The notes beneath the pieces are model-generated. The model was given only the letters and a program-made list of their open reading frames with translations. It was not told where the DNA came from and did not search any database. From a virus: a stretch of DNA of 37,070 nucleotides. Positions 5,509-15,264 of this stretch are shown piece after piece. The DNA lies in the IMG/VR virus record IMGVR_UViG_3300025168_000253, positions 1-37,070 of that record; one strand, written 5' to 3'. The translations under genes and the position numbers were made by a program. Each line of letters begins with the position of its first letter. The stretch's first letter is position 1.

Positions 5509-7024
5509 TTTTAAATACAAGCCAGACGGAGAAACGCTCAAGGCGTTTATGAAAGACCACACATTCTTTCGTGGCATTCGCGGCCCTGTAGGTTCTGGCA
5601 AGTCTGTTGGTTGCTGCATTGAGGTATTTCGCAGAGCGTTGGCGCAAGATAAGAATGCCAATGGTATTCGCAGAAGCCGCTGGGCAATAATTCGTAATAC
5701 CAACCCGCAGCTTAGAACCACTACCATTAAGACTTGGCTTGATTGGTTTCCCGAAGCTGATTGGGGTAAGTTCACTTGGTCAGTTCCGTACACTCATCAC
5801 ATTAAAAAGGGTGACATTGATCTTGAGGTTTTGTTCTTGGCTCTTGATAGGCCAGAGGACGTTAAGAAGTTACTGTCATTAGAGCTTACTGGCATTTGGG
5901 TTAACGAGGCTAGGGAAATACCTAAGTCTATTATGGATGCGTGTACTATGCGCGTTGGTCGCTTTCCTTCTATGCGTGAGGGAGGGCCATCTTGGACAGG
6001 AGTTATTGCAGACACCAATGCCCCAGAGGAAGATCACTGGTGGCCGATCATGTCTGGCGAGGTTCCGATTCCAGATCACATACCGCGAGAGCAAGCTAAG
6101 ATGTTGGTTAAGCCTGACAACTGGGCTTTCTTTACGCAGCCTGCTGGCATGACCGAAGTTAAGAATGATGACAATGAAGTAGATAGTTACAAGCCTAGTA
6201 AGAATGCAGAGAATACTAAAAACATGATGGGGTCTTATTATCCCAATCTTATTCAAGGTAAGACTAAGAGTTGGATAGATGTTTACGTTATGAATCGCTT
6301 GGGTTCTATCCAAGACGGAAAGCCGATCTATCCTATGTTTGTTACTGACACACACGTTGCTAAGGAGGAAATCCCCGTTGCCGCTGGTTATCCTTTGTAT
6401 ATTGGTTTGGATTTTGGTTTAACTCCTGCGGCTACTATGGGGCAGAAGGTTAGAGGAAGGTGGTTGGTTCAGGATGAAGTTGTTGCGTTTGACATGGGCA
6501 TCGTTAGGTTTGCGGAAGTTCTCCGTGAGCAGATTGCTACTAGATTTTCTCAGTGTTCCGAAGTTATTATTTACGGTGATCCTGCGGGTGATTTTCGGGC
6601 GCAGACCGACGAGTCTACCCCGTTTCACATACTTAGAGGTGCTGGCCTTAGGGCATTCCCCGCCCCGTCTAATTCCGTGGATTTGCGTCTTGAGTCGGTA
6701 TCTTCGCAGCTTAACAAAATGACAGAAGGCAAACCTGCTTTTCTAGTGGATCGCCGTTGCTCTCAGCTTATCAAAGGCTTTGAGGGCGGCTACCAGTATC
6801 GCCGCATGGAAGTGTCGGGCGAGAGATACGCAGATAAGCCTGACAAGAATATGTTTAGCCACATTCACGATGCACTACAGTATATGTTGCTTGGTGCTGG
6901 CGAGGGTCGGGCCTTGATGAATAACCAGAAAGCGGCTACCCCGTCCGTTGCTAAGAGGGACTTTGATGTATTTGCTAAGCGCAGTGGCCCTAAGCGCAGG
7001 CAGGGATTGTGGGCGCGTATGTAA
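5501..7024 (+). CDS. terL: Terminase large subunit
   Basis: A 507-residue DNA-packaging motor. The N-terminal ATPase has Walker A GPVGSGKS (28-35) and a Walker B-like GIWVNEARE (about 131-139), where Asn replaces the usual Asp before Glu136. The C-terminal RNase H-like nuclease has LDFGLTP (Asp304), YGDPAG (Asp360) and HDALQYM (Asp457). It would pump DNA into the prohead through the portal (7406-8962) and cut concatemers. The start is GTG, chosen because the 8-base overlap with the previous gene couples translation. Length is typical for the podovirus-type family. Confidence 0.93.
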   Translation: MVDFKYKPDGETLKAFMKDHTFFRGIRGPVGSGKSVGCCIEVFRRALAQDKNANGIRRSRWAIIRNTNPQLRTTTIKTWLDWFPEADWGKFTWSVPYTHHIKKGDIDLEVLFLALDRPEDVKKLLSLELTGIWVNEAREIPKSIMDACTMRVGRFPSMREGGPSWTGVIADTNAPEEDHWWPIMSGEVPIPDHIPREQAKMLVKPDNWAFFTQPAGMTEVKNDDNEVDSYKPSKNAENTKNMMGSYYPNLIQGKTKSWIDVYVMNRLGSIQDGKPIYPMFVTDTHVAKEEIPVAAGYPLYIGLDFGLTPAATMGQKVRGRWLVQDEVVAFDMGIVRFAEVLREQIATRFSQCSEVIIYGDPAGDFRAQTDESTPFHILRGAGLRAFPAPSNSVDLRLESVSSQLNKMTEGKPAFLVDRRCSQLIKGFEGGYQYRRMEVSGERYADKPDKNMFSHIHDALQYMLLGAGEGRALMNNQKAATPSVAKRDFDVFAKRSGPKRRQGLWARM

Positions 7025-7082
7025 TTGTGCGTTGCCGATCGTTCTTGATTGTGCTTATCGCTAATTAACAAAGGAGATTACC

Positions 7083-7409
7083 ATGTGCAAATTCATAAGC
7101 AGACCGCTTAGAAAGCTAGAGCAGGTTTCAAATAAAGTATTTAAGCCTCTTGGTATTAACAGTAATATTTTTGCTGGGGGTTTAAGAAAAGGCAGCGGTG
7201 CACCTGTTGTTGATGACGCTGCGGAAGACCTACAAGCTTTATCCGATCGGGCTAACGAAGAGTTGGCAGAAGAAAAGTCTAAGGCCACAGAAGATACTAT
7301 TCAGCAAACGTCAGCCAAACGGTTTAGAAGTGGGGCGCGTGGTCGCCGTTCTTTGCTGCGCTCTAAATCTGGCGGCGGTGCTGGGTTCTATAACAGGTTT
7401 CAATTATGA
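7083..7409 (+). CDS. Hypothetical protein before the portal (108 aa)
   Basis: This protein has a basic N-terminus (MCKFISRPLRKLEQVSNKVFKPLG), an acidic helical middle (DDAAEDLQALSDRANEELAEEK) and an Arg/Gly-rich end (RSGARGRRSLLRSKSGGGAGFYNRF). The ATG follows GGAGATTACC. Its stop overlaps the portal start (ATGA). Small proteins in this position in marine podoviruses are uncharacterised; a minor head protein is possible from context. Confidence 0.68.
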   Translation: MCKFISRPLRKLEQVSNKVFKPLGINSNIFAGGLRKGSGAPVVDDAAEDLQALSDRANEELAEEKSKATEDTIQQTSAKRFRSGARGRRSLLRSKSGGGAGFYNRFQL

Positions 7410-8962
7410 TAGATGATCCGATAGCCAAAGGTTACTACGAGCATTACGGTAAGGCTAAGGCTAAGCGTGAAAACTTTATTCCTTTGTTTGAAGAGTGCTA
7501 TGAGTATTCTCTTCCCCAGCGTGAGTCATTTTATTATGAGAACGTAGGGCAAAGACGCGATGATAAAATCTTTGATGAAACTGCCGTTGTTGGTGTGCAA
7601 GAGTTTGCGTCCCGATTGCAGTCGGGCATTGTTCCTAACTTTGCGCGGTGGGCTGATCTAACCGCTGGCTCCGAGGTTCCTAAAGAACAGCGTGATGCCG
7701 TGAACAATGACCTTGATGAAGTCACCGACTATGTGTTTGAGGTTTTGCAGAACTCTAACTTCTCACAAGAAGTACACGAATCCTTTATGGACTTGGCTGT
7801 AGGCACTGGCATTCTTGTTGCAGAAGAAGGTGATGCAATTAATCCGATACGTTTCTCTGCTATCCCTCTACCCCACGTTGTACTAGACACTGGGCCTGAT
7901 GATCGGATAGATCACATCTACCGTGAGAGGAAAGGAATTAAATACAATCAACTACAGGTTTTATACCCTGACGCTAAAATGAATGAGCAGATTCAAAACC
8001 GCATGGGTAACGGCGGCAAGGACACAACGACTGTACTTGAGTTGGTTTGCCGTGACTACTCTCGCAGGAATGAAGAAGTGTATATGAGTTACGCTTACTG
8101 CATGACTACCGAAAGCGTTATCTACAAACGTGAGCTTAAAGGTAATGGCGCTAATCCATTTATCTGTTTCCGTTGGTCTAAGTGTGCTGGAGAAGTCTAT
8201 GGTCGCGGCCCTCTTATCAATGCACTGTCTGCTATCAAGACAACCAACCTAACCATTGAGTTAATCCTAGAAAATGCACAGATGGCTATCTCTGGTGTGT
8301 ATCAAATGGATGATGATGGTGTCATAAATCCAGATACTATATCCTTAGTGCCGGGGTCTATTATACCAAAGGCTATTGGTTCCAATGGGTTACAGCCTGT
8401 TGCTGCTGCTGGTAGCTTTGATGTAGCTCAACTTATACTTTCGGATATGCGTTTAAATATTAAACGTGCGCTCTACAATGACATGCTGGGCAACCCTGAT
8501 AGAACTCCAGCATCTGCCACTGAGGTTGCGGAACGTATGGCTGATCTATCGCGGCGTATGGGTTCTGCGTTTGGCAGACTACAGGCTGAATTGGTGCAGC
8601 CAGTATTGCAGCGCGTTATCTACATCCTTAAAAAGCAGGGCCGCATTGAGATACCAAATGTTAATGGCCGTGAGATTAAGATTAGGTCTATCTCTCCGCT
8701 TGCACAAGCACAGGCTAACTCAGACATATCATCTGTTGGTCGGTTCCTTGAGATGGTTCTTGGCACCTTTGGGCCAGAGGTTCTTAACCTACTAATCAAT
8801 TCAGAAGAAACAGCCGCGCACCTTGCTAAAAAATTTGGTGTACCTGACGGGTTGATTCGTGATCCCGAAGAACGTAAGCAGATAGTTGCAATGGCGCAGC
8901 AAATGCAAATGCAGCAACAACAGCAGATGCAAGAGCAACCGCCACAGGAACAACTGCAATAG
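7406..8962 (+). CDS. Portal (head-to-tail connector) protein, T7-type
   Basis: A 518-residue protein matching the T7-like head-tail connecting family: an N-terminal tyrosine-rich stem (KGYYEHYGKAKAKRENFIPLFEECYEYSLP), an EFASRLQSGIVPNFARWADL segment, a central RYRERK-type region and a C-terminal part with RMADLSRRMGSAFGRLQAELVQP. It ends in a Gln-rich tail. It would form the dodecameric ring through which DNA enters and leaves. It overlaps the upstream gene by 4 bases and is followed by the scaffold and capsid genes. Confidence 0.9.
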   Translation: MIDDPIAKGYYEHYGKAKAKRENFIPLFEECYEYSLPQRESFYYENVGQRRDDKIFDETAVVGVQEFASRLQSGIVPNFARWADLTAGSEVPKEQRDAVNNDLDEVTDYVFEVLQNSNFSQEVHESFMDLAVGTGILVAEEGDAINPIRFSAIPLPHVVLDTGPDDRIDHIYRERKGIKYNQLQVLYPDAKMNEQIQNRMGNGGKDTTTVLELVCRDYSRRNEEVYMSYAYCMTTESVIYKRELKGNGANPFICFRWSKCAGEVYGRGPLINALSAIKTTNLTIELILENAQMAISGVYQMDDDGVINPDTISLVPGSIIPKAIGSNGLQPVAAAGSFDVAQLILSDMRLNIKRALYNDMLGNPDRTPASATEVAERMADLSRRMGSAFGRLQAELVQPVLQRVIYILKKQGRIEIPNVNGREIKIRSISPLAQAQANSDISSVGRFLEMVLGTFGPEVLNLLINSEETAAHLAKKFGVPDGLIRDPEERKQIVAMAQQMQMQQQQQMQEQPPQEQLQ

Positions 8963-8971
8963 GAGATAAAG

Positions 8972-9238
8972 TTGGCCGCATCTAAAGCAAACATTGGCAT
9001 TGATGGAATACAACGCGCAGCTAACCAAGATAAAGTTATAAGCACTACGGTTGCTCATCTGTTTGAATCGGAAACAGGTAAAGCAGTTATGGAATACCTC
9101 AAGTCTATAACTATTAACCGTGTGCATGGACCTAACATCAGCACAGAAGAACTGCGTCACCACGAAGGCCAGCGGTATATAGTTGGTTTGTTACAGGCAA
9201 GAACACAGCATGGTCATAAGGTAAAGCAAGATGTCTGA
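8972..9238 (+). CDS. Bbp19-like small head protein (88 aa)
   Basis: An 88-residue protein with the pattern HLFESETGKAVMEYLKSITINR...GPNISTEELRHHEGQRYIVGLL, like small phage proteins of the Bbp19 type found between portal and scaffold genes. The start is a TTG at 8972 with AGGAG at good spacing (AGGAGATAAAG). It overlaps the scaffold gene by 8 bases. A minor head-assembly role is inferred. Confidence 0.65.
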   Translation: MAASKANIGIDGIQRAANQDKVISTTVAHLFESETGKAVMEYLKSITINRVHGPNISTEELRHHEGQRYIVGLLQARTQHGHKVKQDV

Positions 9239-9950
9239 GTCATTATTAAATGAATCGTCTGAACCCGCAGAAGCAGCTACAGAAGTTGCGCAAACGCAGA
9301 CCGATAGACCAGATTGGTTGCCTGAGAAATTTAACTCGCCAGAGGATTTGGGCAAGGCGTACAATGAATTATCTTCTAAGCTGGGGACGAAGGAAGAAGA
9401 CTTAAAGGCTTCATGGCAAGAAGAAATGCAGCGAGAGGCTTACGCTGATCGCCCCGCTACTAAGGGTGATTACCTTTTGCCAGAAAGCATTGATCCCGAA
9501 ACTGCGGTAGATAGTCCGTTGCTTGATTGGTGGTCAGAGCATTCGTTTGAAAGCGGTCTTGGTCAGGAAGAGTTTCAAAAGGGCATTGAGTTATTTGCAG
9601 AAGCAATGGATCAAGGTCAGCCTGACATAGAGGCAGAAACCAAACTACTAGGTGATGCTGCAACTGATCGTATTGAGGCAGTTAGTTTGTTTGCCAATCA
9701 GTTCTTTCCTGAAGAAAGCCTAGATGCAATAGAGCGCATGTGTGAAACGGCTGGTGGTATTGTTGCTTTGGAACACATCATGGAAAAGATGAAGGGGCCA
9801 TCCTTCGCTGGTGATTCCGCTATGACTAGTCAGATCACAGATGATTCCTTGCGTACAATGCAGAAGGACGAGCGTTACTGGAACCCACAAAAACGTGATC
9901 CAGCTTATGTTAGTCAGGTAGATCAGGCGTATCGCAAACTGTATGGCTGA
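9231..9950 (+). CDS. Scaffolding (capsid assembly) protein
   Basis: A 239-residue, acidic protein with RPDWLPEKFNSPEDLGKAYNEL (26-47), a pattern typical of T7-like capsid assembly scaffolds, a disordered Glu/Ala-rich N-terminus and a helical C-terminus (DPAYVSQVDQAYRKLYG). It lies between the portal and capsid genes, as expected. It would direct capsid protein to form proheads and then leave. It overlaps both neighbours by 8 bases. Confidence 0.85.
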   Translation: MSESLLNESSEPAEAATEVAQTQTDRPDWLPEKFNSPEDLGKAYNELSSKLGTKEEDLKASWQEEMQREAYADRPATKGDYLLPESIDPETAVDSPLLDWWSEHSFESGLGQEEFQKGIELFAEAMDQGQPDIEAETKLLGDAATDRIEAVSLFANQFFPEESLDAIERMCETAGGIVALEHIMEKMKGPSFAGDSAMTSQITDDSLRTMQKDERYWNPQKRDPAYVSQVDQAYRKLYG

Positions 9951-10455
9951 TCCTATTTTACAGCGTAGGGGCTTTCAGTTAGTCCCTATGCAGAAGTCTC
10001 ATGTTATGAAGTTTTACCATGACATAGCTCCGTATAGTGCGGCAGAGTATGAAGACGTTGATTTGTTCTATGCCTTAGATCAAATGCAAGAAGAACAAGA
10101 CTGCATGGTTTTGGAAAACCCAGATGGTATATCCGTTCAACTTATTGGTTTACAGGCTACTGGCAATCAACAGGTCTGCATGTGGTCTTTGTTTACTAAG
10201 CAGATGGATGCAGATTGGCGCAGCGTCATTAGAATATCGCCTGACATTCTTAGGTATGTTCATCAAACATACTACGAGATAAACTTAAACATATCTGTAG
10301 ATAATGAAGGCTCTCTTAACTGGGCCGCATGGCTTGGGTTTTCGGCCGCTGGATATATAGATGATGAAGACGGTACAACCTTAGTGCATTTTGTGCGTTG
10401 CAATCCAGATAGAAAGAATGTTTACGCTCTAGCGTCACGGCCCGTAATGCACTGA
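9943..10455 (+). CDS. T7 gp13-like (DUF2833) GNAT-fold protein
   Basis: A 170-residue protein that fits the DUF2833/T7 gp13-like group, which has a GNAT-type fold. The segment LNISVDNEGSLNWAAWLGFSAAGY resembles the final strand-helix of acetyltransferases (N-x-A-x-x-x-x-x-x-GF). It may be a minor virion protein or modify a virion or host target; no enzyme activity can be concluded. It overlaps the scaffold gene by 8 bases. Confidence 0.6.
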   Translation: MADPILQRRGFQLVPMQKSHVMKFYHDIAPYSAAEYEDVDLFYALDQMQEEQDCMVLENPDGISVQLIGLQATGNQQVCMWSLFTKQMDADWRSVIRISPDILRYVHQTYYEINLNISVDNEGSLNWAAWLGFSAAGYIDDEDGTTLVHFVRCNPDRKNVYALASRPVMH

Positions 10456-10535
10456 GTAGCCCGTTAGGATAACTACGTTGAGGATGCAGAAGGATACCCA
10501 GAGTACAAATGCAACCTTAATAAAGGACTCTTGAA

Positions 10536-11345
10536 ATGGCTAATACAATAGACACAGCCTTCATCAAGCAGTTTGAATCCGACGTGCATCTGGCATACCA
10601 GCGCATGGGTTCTAAGCTGCGGAACACTGTTCGTACTGCAAACGCTACTGCGTCTGTCGTTCGTTTTCAAAAGATTGGTGCTGGCGTTGCCACTACTAAA
10701 TCACGCAACGGTAATGTCACTCCTATGGAACTGGCGCACACAACCGTTGAAGCAACCATGACTGACTTTTATGCTCCTGAGTATATTGACAAGCTGGACG
10801 AGTTAAAGACTAACATCAACGAGCGTCAAGCTGTTGCTCAATCTGCTGCTGCTGCCCTTGGTCGTAAGACTGATGAGCTGATCTATGCAGCTTTGGATGC
10901 GGCTGGTGGTACGGCGATTCACGATACTAGCTCGGCTCTTGAAATTGCTGACATTCTATCTCTGTTTGAAACTATGGGCGTTAATAACGTTCCAGAAGAC
11001 GGGCAGCGTTACTTGGCAATGCACCCCAAGGGTTATGCTGATATGTTTGGCATTACTCAATTTGCTTCTGCTGATTTTGTTGGCGAGCAAAACCTGCCGT
11101 TTGCAGGTGGCATGACCATGAAAGAGTTCATGGGCTTTAAAGTATTCTCTACTTCTGCTGTAACCGCAGGTAAGAATATGGCTTATCATACATCAGCAAT
11201 TGGCCTTGGTATTAACGCAGACGTTGCTACTGAGATTAATTACATTGCTGAAAAAGCATCTCACCTTGCAAACTCCATGATGTCTATGGGCGCAGTCGGT
11301 ATTGACGCCAATGGTATTTGTGAAGTTCTTGACAACAACTCTTAA
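10536..11345 (+). CDS. Major capsid protein
   Basis: A 269-residue protein with an N-terminus MANTIDTAFIKQFESDVHLA and a segment YIDKLDELKTNINERQAVAQSAAAALGRKTDELIYAAL, resembling capsid proteins of short-tailed marine and BPP-1-like phages. Its place directly after the scaffold and before a small decoration-like gene supports this. The start follows an AAGGA site. It should be the most abundant protein of the virion. Confidence 0.82.
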   Translation: MANTIDTAFIKQFESDVHLAYQRMGSKLRNTVRTANATASVVRFQKIGAGVATTKSRNGNVTPMELAHTTVEATMTDFYAPEYIDKLDELKTNINERQAVAQSAAAALGRKTDELIYAALDAAGGTAIHDTSSALEIADILSLFETMGVNNVPEDGQRYLAMHPKGYADMFGITQFASADFVGEQNLPFAGGMTMKEFMGFKVFSTSAVTAGKNMAYHTSAIGLGINADVATEINYIAEKASHLANSMMSMGAVGIDANGICEVLDNNS

Positions 11346-11360
11346 GAAAGGAACTTTATC

Positions 11361-11624
11361 ATGGCTTACGCAGCAGCAAATTTACATCGTGTCGGAGGTG
11401 CTAGTGGTGCCGCCCTTTGGATGTACCGAACAGCAGACGCAATTGCAGCGATCAACTCTGCGGGTTACTTTAATGATGCAGCAGCAATGCTAAACATTCG
11501 TGATCTGATTATTGTGCAGGATACAAACACACCTACAACTAACTTTGTAACTGTACTGACTAATACTGGTTCAGTAGTGGATGTGTCTGATGGCACAGCC
11601 GTTGTTGAAACAGACAGCGATTAA
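11361..11624 (+). CDS. Capsid decoration / head-fibre-like protein (87 aa)
   Basis: This small protein, coded 15 bases after the capsid, begins MAYAAANLHRVGGASGAALWMYRTADAIAAINSAGYF and ends in a beta-rich, Asp/Thr-rich stretch. Small Ala/Thr-rich proteins placed after the capsid gene are usual in marine podoviruses and are taken as head decoration proteins. It is followed by a very stable hairpin. The function is inferred from position and composition. Confidence 0.62.
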   Translation: MAYAAANLHRVGGASGAALWMYRTADAIAAINSAGYFNDAAAMLNIRDLIIVQDTNTPTTNFVTVLTNTGSVVDVSDGTAVVETDSD

Positions 11625-11628
11625 GGAG

Positions 11629-11646
11629 AGGGGGCTTCGGCCCCCT
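11629..11646 (+). terminator. UUCG hairpin after capsid genes
   Basis: A perfect 7-bp stem AGGGGGC/GCCCCCT closes a TTCG tetraloop (C-UUCG-G, an especially stable loop). There is no T-run after it, so it may be a partial terminator, an mRNA 3' stabiliser or a processing site. It would raise capsid expression relative to the tail genes downstream. Confidence 0.6.
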
Positions 11647-11657
11647 AACCACTTAGT

Positions 11658-12245
11658 ATGGCAAGCACAGCATCCGACAGTCCAATTGACATTTGTAGCC
11701 GCGCACTAATTCTAATTGGTGCCGAGCCTATTACGTCATTTGATGATGGAAACAATGAAGCACTGGTTGCTTCTAATATGTATGAGGATGTAGCCCAATC
11801 AGCTTTAGTTAACACTCGGTGGCGTTTTGCAACGGATCAACTTGTATTGAACCGACTAAGCGATGCACCTACTGGCAGATATGAAGCCGCATATCAAATG
11901 CCAAACAACTCACTTATGATTCATGCGCTTACTGTAAATGGTTTTAACATTGAGTTTCAAACCTACAGTGACAATCTATTCTGTGATGCCGATGCTTCTG
12001 ATGTAGTTATTGCAGACTACACATACAGAGTTACAGAAGAATACTGGCCCTCTTACTTTACAATGGCCGTTCAGTTTCAGCTTGCTTCTGTGTTTGCTAT
12101 CTCACTAGCGCGTGATGGTAGCCTTTCTCAGCTTATGGATCAGAAGGGCGCAATGCTTATGGCAAAGGCCAGAGGTCTTGATTCACAGTCACAAACAACT
12201 CGTAAGCTGGACACATCAAGATTTATTAGTAATAGGCGCAGCTAA
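11658..12245 (+). CDS. Tail tubular protein A (T7 gp11-like)
   Basis: A 195-residue protein with ICSRALILIGAEPITSFDDGNNEA, a segment around NTRWRFATDQLVL and LPSYF-like WPSYFTMAVQFQLAS, the layout of T7-like tail tube A / adaptor proteins. It would form the ring between portal and nozzle. Its stop and the next start share one base (TAATG), and the next gene encodes the nozzle partner. Confidence 0.85.
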   Translation: MASTASDSPIDICSRALILIGAEPITSFDDGNNEALVASNMYEDVAQSALVNTRWRFATDQLVLNRLSDAPTGRYEAAYQMPNNSLMIHALTVNGFNIEFQTYSDNLFCDADASDVVIADYTYRVTEEYWPSYFTMAVQFQLASVFAISLARDGSLSQLMDQKGAMLMAKARGLDSQSQTTRKLDTSRFISNRRS

Positions 12246-14851
12246 TGCAGAAGGTACAGGTTCCGATAACTAACTTTCAATTCGGTGAAGTTAGTCCATC
12301 GCTATCATCCCGAACCGATACTGCTGTTTATACTGCGTCTGCTCAGAGAGTAGAGAATATGTTTATTCGCTCCGAGGGTGGGGTGATTAAACGTGCTGGC
12401 TTACAGAACTTATACAAATATACTGACATAACCTATAACGCAGCCAAGACTCAGCAAGCTAGGTTAATGCCGTTTATCTTTTCGGATGATGAGCAATACA
12501 TAGTTTCTATGGAGAACGCCAAGATTAGGGTGTTTATTATCAATCCGTCTACTGGCGCAGTTACCTTAACGGCTACGGTCACTGCCGATGTTGATGGTGC
12601 TGCCCTGCCTTTTTCTGATGTTTACCTACATGAATATACCTTTGCTCAATTAGGTGATGTACTGTTTGTGTGCCACCCTTTGTTTATGCCAAGGCAGATC
12701 GTTAGAACTAGCCTTACTGCATTTCAAGTAGAAACATTTACGTTTGATACTCGGTCTGACAAAGAACAGATTTATCAGCCCTATTATAACTTTCATAATG
12801 CAGGTGTATCTTTAACACCTAGTGGAACAAGTAGTAGTATTACTTTAACTATTGGAGAGTTTAGCGCAGAGGCAGATGATGATGGCATTTCTGTATCGGC
12901 GCAGGTAGCTAATGAGGCCAACCTAGTTCTTGGTGGTGCGCTGGCATCCAGTGGATCAGTTACATTTGTTTACGGTAGGCTAGTTACTATTACATCTGGC
13001 GGTAATGATAGTGGCTTTGCATTTACTGTTACTGGTACGAATGTAGATGGCGATGCTCAGACTGAGGCTATTACTGGCGCAAATGCTGGTGTTGCTACAG
13101 GCACTAAGTTCTTTAAGACTATTACCCAGATTGCTTCTGCTGGTGATCCTGCTGGTACAGTAAAGGCTGGTGTTACTGATAAGGCTGCTGTTGCTTACTT
13201 TGATACTACAGGAAGTCAGGCTAGTGGTAACTATGCAAATTCAAAGCATGTTGGGGTAACTTTACTTTATCATAAGTCGGAAATACTTATTACTTCTGTG
13301 CAGTCTGGGACTCAGGCTACTGGCACTGTGTTGGATAGTTTGTTTGTGCAGCTTAAAGTCAACGCTCTTAAAACAATTAGTGGGTCGGCAACTGTAGAAG
13401 TAACGCATGTCAATCATGGTATGAGGGTTGGAGATTCTGTCACGCTATCCGAATGTGCTGCTGTGGGTAATATTTCTACTAGCAATCTTAATGGTGCTAG
13501 AGCAATTACAGGCATCATAGATGATAACCACTATACCTTTACTGCGGGTGGTTCTGCTAATGCTTCTATAGATGGCGGCGGTTCTCCCAAGGTAACGTCT
13601 GCGGCTCCCACTACAGATTGGGCAGAGCAATCATACTCTAGTCTTAGGGGCTTTCCATCTGCCATCACCTTTCATCAAAATAGACTTTGTTTTGCTGGAA
13701 CCATAGCGCAGCCAGATACTATCTGGATGAGCAAGTCTGCATCCTATTATAACTTTGATGTTGGTGATGCTAATGACAGTGACTCAATACACCTGACTGC
13801 AAGCATTGGTGAGGTTCAGCAGATCAGGCACTTGGTTTCCAACAGGGACTTACAGGTGTTTACTGCATCTTCTGAAATGTATGTACCTGCGTTTCAAGAC
13901 AAACCTATTACACCAACTAACGCACAGGTTAGAAGGCAGACACCTTTTGGTAGCGACTCTATACGTCCACAGGTTTTGGATGGTGCTACTATCTTTGTGC
14001 AAGCTGGCGGTTCTATTGTGCGTGAGTACTTGTTTACAGATTCAGAAGAGGCCTACACTGCTGTCCCTGTGTCCTCTCTGTCCTCTCATCTAATAGACAC
14101 GCCTGTAGAGATGAACACGTTCTACGGGGCTGTAGATCGCTCTGAGAGTTATGTTTTTGTTAGAAACGCATCTGGTAAGATGGCTGTGTTTAATTCTAAT
14201 AGGGCAGAGCAACGTGCTGGCTGGGCTGAGTTTACCAGCCAAGGACTGTTTCACTCTACGGTTACTATAGATGATAGGGTGTTTGCTAACGTGGCTTTCC
14301 CAATGGGGAACGATACAACGAGGTATGTACTCTGTGAGTTTAAAGCTGATTCAAACATGGACATGGATAAGACCTATACGGCAACGAGTAGTAACAATGG
14401 AATCTTCACTGTTTCATCAGACTTTGAGAACGGTGCTGTTGTTAATGTTGTTAGCGGTAATAACTATATCGGTGAGTTTACTGTCTCTGGTGGCGTTGTT
14501 AATGTCAGTGCTGTAGAAGCGTTAAACACGGCAGAAATTGGCTATAAGTTTGATGTAACTCTTACTACCAATCCAATAGATACCAACACGCAAGGTGGCC
14601 CTGTTAGTGGCAAGATTAGAAGTCTTGCTAGTGTAGTGGTTGATCTTAACTCTACATTATCAATCAGTGTAAATGGGGCTAACTTAGTTATTCGTCAAGT
14701 TACAGATGATATGTCTAATGAGCAGGCTGCGTTTACTGGACGCAAAGAGTTTAGATTGATGGGCTATAGCCGAACACCACAGATAACTATTAGTCAGTCA
14801 GCGCCGTTACCTTTACAGGTTAATGGCTTAATAGCGGAGTTAGTGTTTTGA
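12245..14851 (+). CDS. Tail tubular protein B / nozzle (T7 gp12-like)
   Basis: An 868-residue protein that begins ITNFQFGEVSPSLSSRTDTAVYTASAQRVENMFIRSEGGVIKRAG, the typical start of T7 gp12-like nozzle proteins. The core resumes around PSAITFHQNRLCFAG...TIWMSKSASYYNF and LSSHLID. Between about residues 180 and 450 lies a Gly/Ser/Thr-rich beta insertion that includes a THVNHGMRVGDSVTLSE module, seen in marine relatives. It would form the tail nozzle that carries fibres. Confidence 0.88.
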   Translation: MQKVQVPITNFQFGEVSPSLSSRTDTAVYTASAQRVENMFIRSEGGVIKRAGLQNLYKYTDITYNAAKTQQARLMPFIFSDDEQYIVSMENAKIRVFIINPSTGAVTLTATVTADVDGAALPFSDVYLHEYTFAQLGDVLFVCHPLFMPRQIVRTSLTAFQVETFTFDTRSDKEQIYQPYYNFHNAGVSLTPSGTSSSITLTIGEFSAEADDDGISVSAQVANEANLVLGGALASSGSVTFVYGRLVTITSGGNDSGFAFTVTGTNVDGDAQTEAITGANAGVATGTKFFKTITQIASAGDPAGTVKAGVTDKAAVAYFDTTGSQASGNYANSKHVGVTLLYHKSEILITSVQSGTQATGTVLDSLFVQLKVNALKTISGSATVEVTHVNHGMRVGDSVTLSECAAVGNISTSNLNGARAITGIIDDNHYTFTAGGSANASIDGGGSPKVTSAAPTTDWAEQSYSSLRGFPSAITFHQNRLCFAGTIAQPDTIWMSKSASYYNFDVGDANDSDSIHLTASIGEVQQIRHLVSNRDLQVFTASSEMYVPAFQDKPITPTNAQVRRQTPFGSDSIRPQVLDGATIFVQAGGSIVREYLFTDSEEAYTAVPVSSLSSHLIDTPVEMNTFYGAVDRSESYVFVRNASGKMAVFNSNRAEQRAGWAEFTSQGLFHSTVTIDDRVFANVAFPMGNDTTRYVLCEFKADSNMDMDKTYTATSSNNGIFTVSSDFENGAVVNVVSGNNYIGEFTVSGGVVNVSAVEALNTAEIGYKFDVTLTTNPIDTNTQGGPVSGKIRSLASVVVDLNSTLSISVNGANLVIRQVTDDMSNEQAAFTGRKEFRLMGYSRTPQITISQSAPLPLQVNGLIAELVF

Positions 14852-15264
14852 AGGACTTTAATACTCTTGAGAAAGAAATGCTTTCTGTAGAGCAAGTGCA
14901 TTGTCCTGTTACACATCATTTTGCTCCTGATGTTTATATCCGTGAGGTCTTTATGCCAGCGGGTACAATGGTGTTAGGTCACTCTCACAAGCGAAAGCAT
15001 TTAAACATTATGCTGCAAGGCGAGGCTTTGATTTATATCAACGATGTAGTTGAAAGAATTAAAGCTCCGTGTACCTTTGTATCAGACCTTGGTCGTAAGG
15101 CGTTCTTTATAATTGATGATGTAATTTTGCAGAATGTATTTGCCACAGATGAAACTGATATAGATGTGTTAGAAGATATGCTTGTAGATAAAACAGAGTT
15201 TGCTCTTGGCTATGAGCAAGAGGTTAAACAACTTGAGACTAAATTTGCGGAGGCAGTAGCATGA
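14848..15264 (+). CDS. Cupin-fold phage protein (138 aa)
   Basis: This is a small beta-barrel protein: GHSHKRKHLNIMLQGEALIYIND gives the cupin-like pattern, with His45, His47 and His51 as possible metal ligands, followed by RIKAPCTFVSDLGRKAFFIIDD. The start is a TTG that overlaps the preceding stop by 4 bases. Similar proteins occur among tail genes of marine phages; enzyme activity is unknown. It may be structural or a small metal-binding virion protein. Confidence 0.65.
   Translation: MKDFNTLEKEMLSVEQVHCPVTHHFAPDVYIREVFMPAGTMVLGHSHKRKHLNIMLQGEALIYINDVVERIKAPCTFVSDLGRKAFFIIDDVILQNVFATDETDIDVLEDMLVDKTEFALGYEQEVKQLETKFAEAVA

Noticed and set aside
8620-9045. Cys-rich 141-codon antisense frame opposite the portal C-terminus
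   Set aside because: The Cys run is simply the complement of the Gln-rich portal tail codons.
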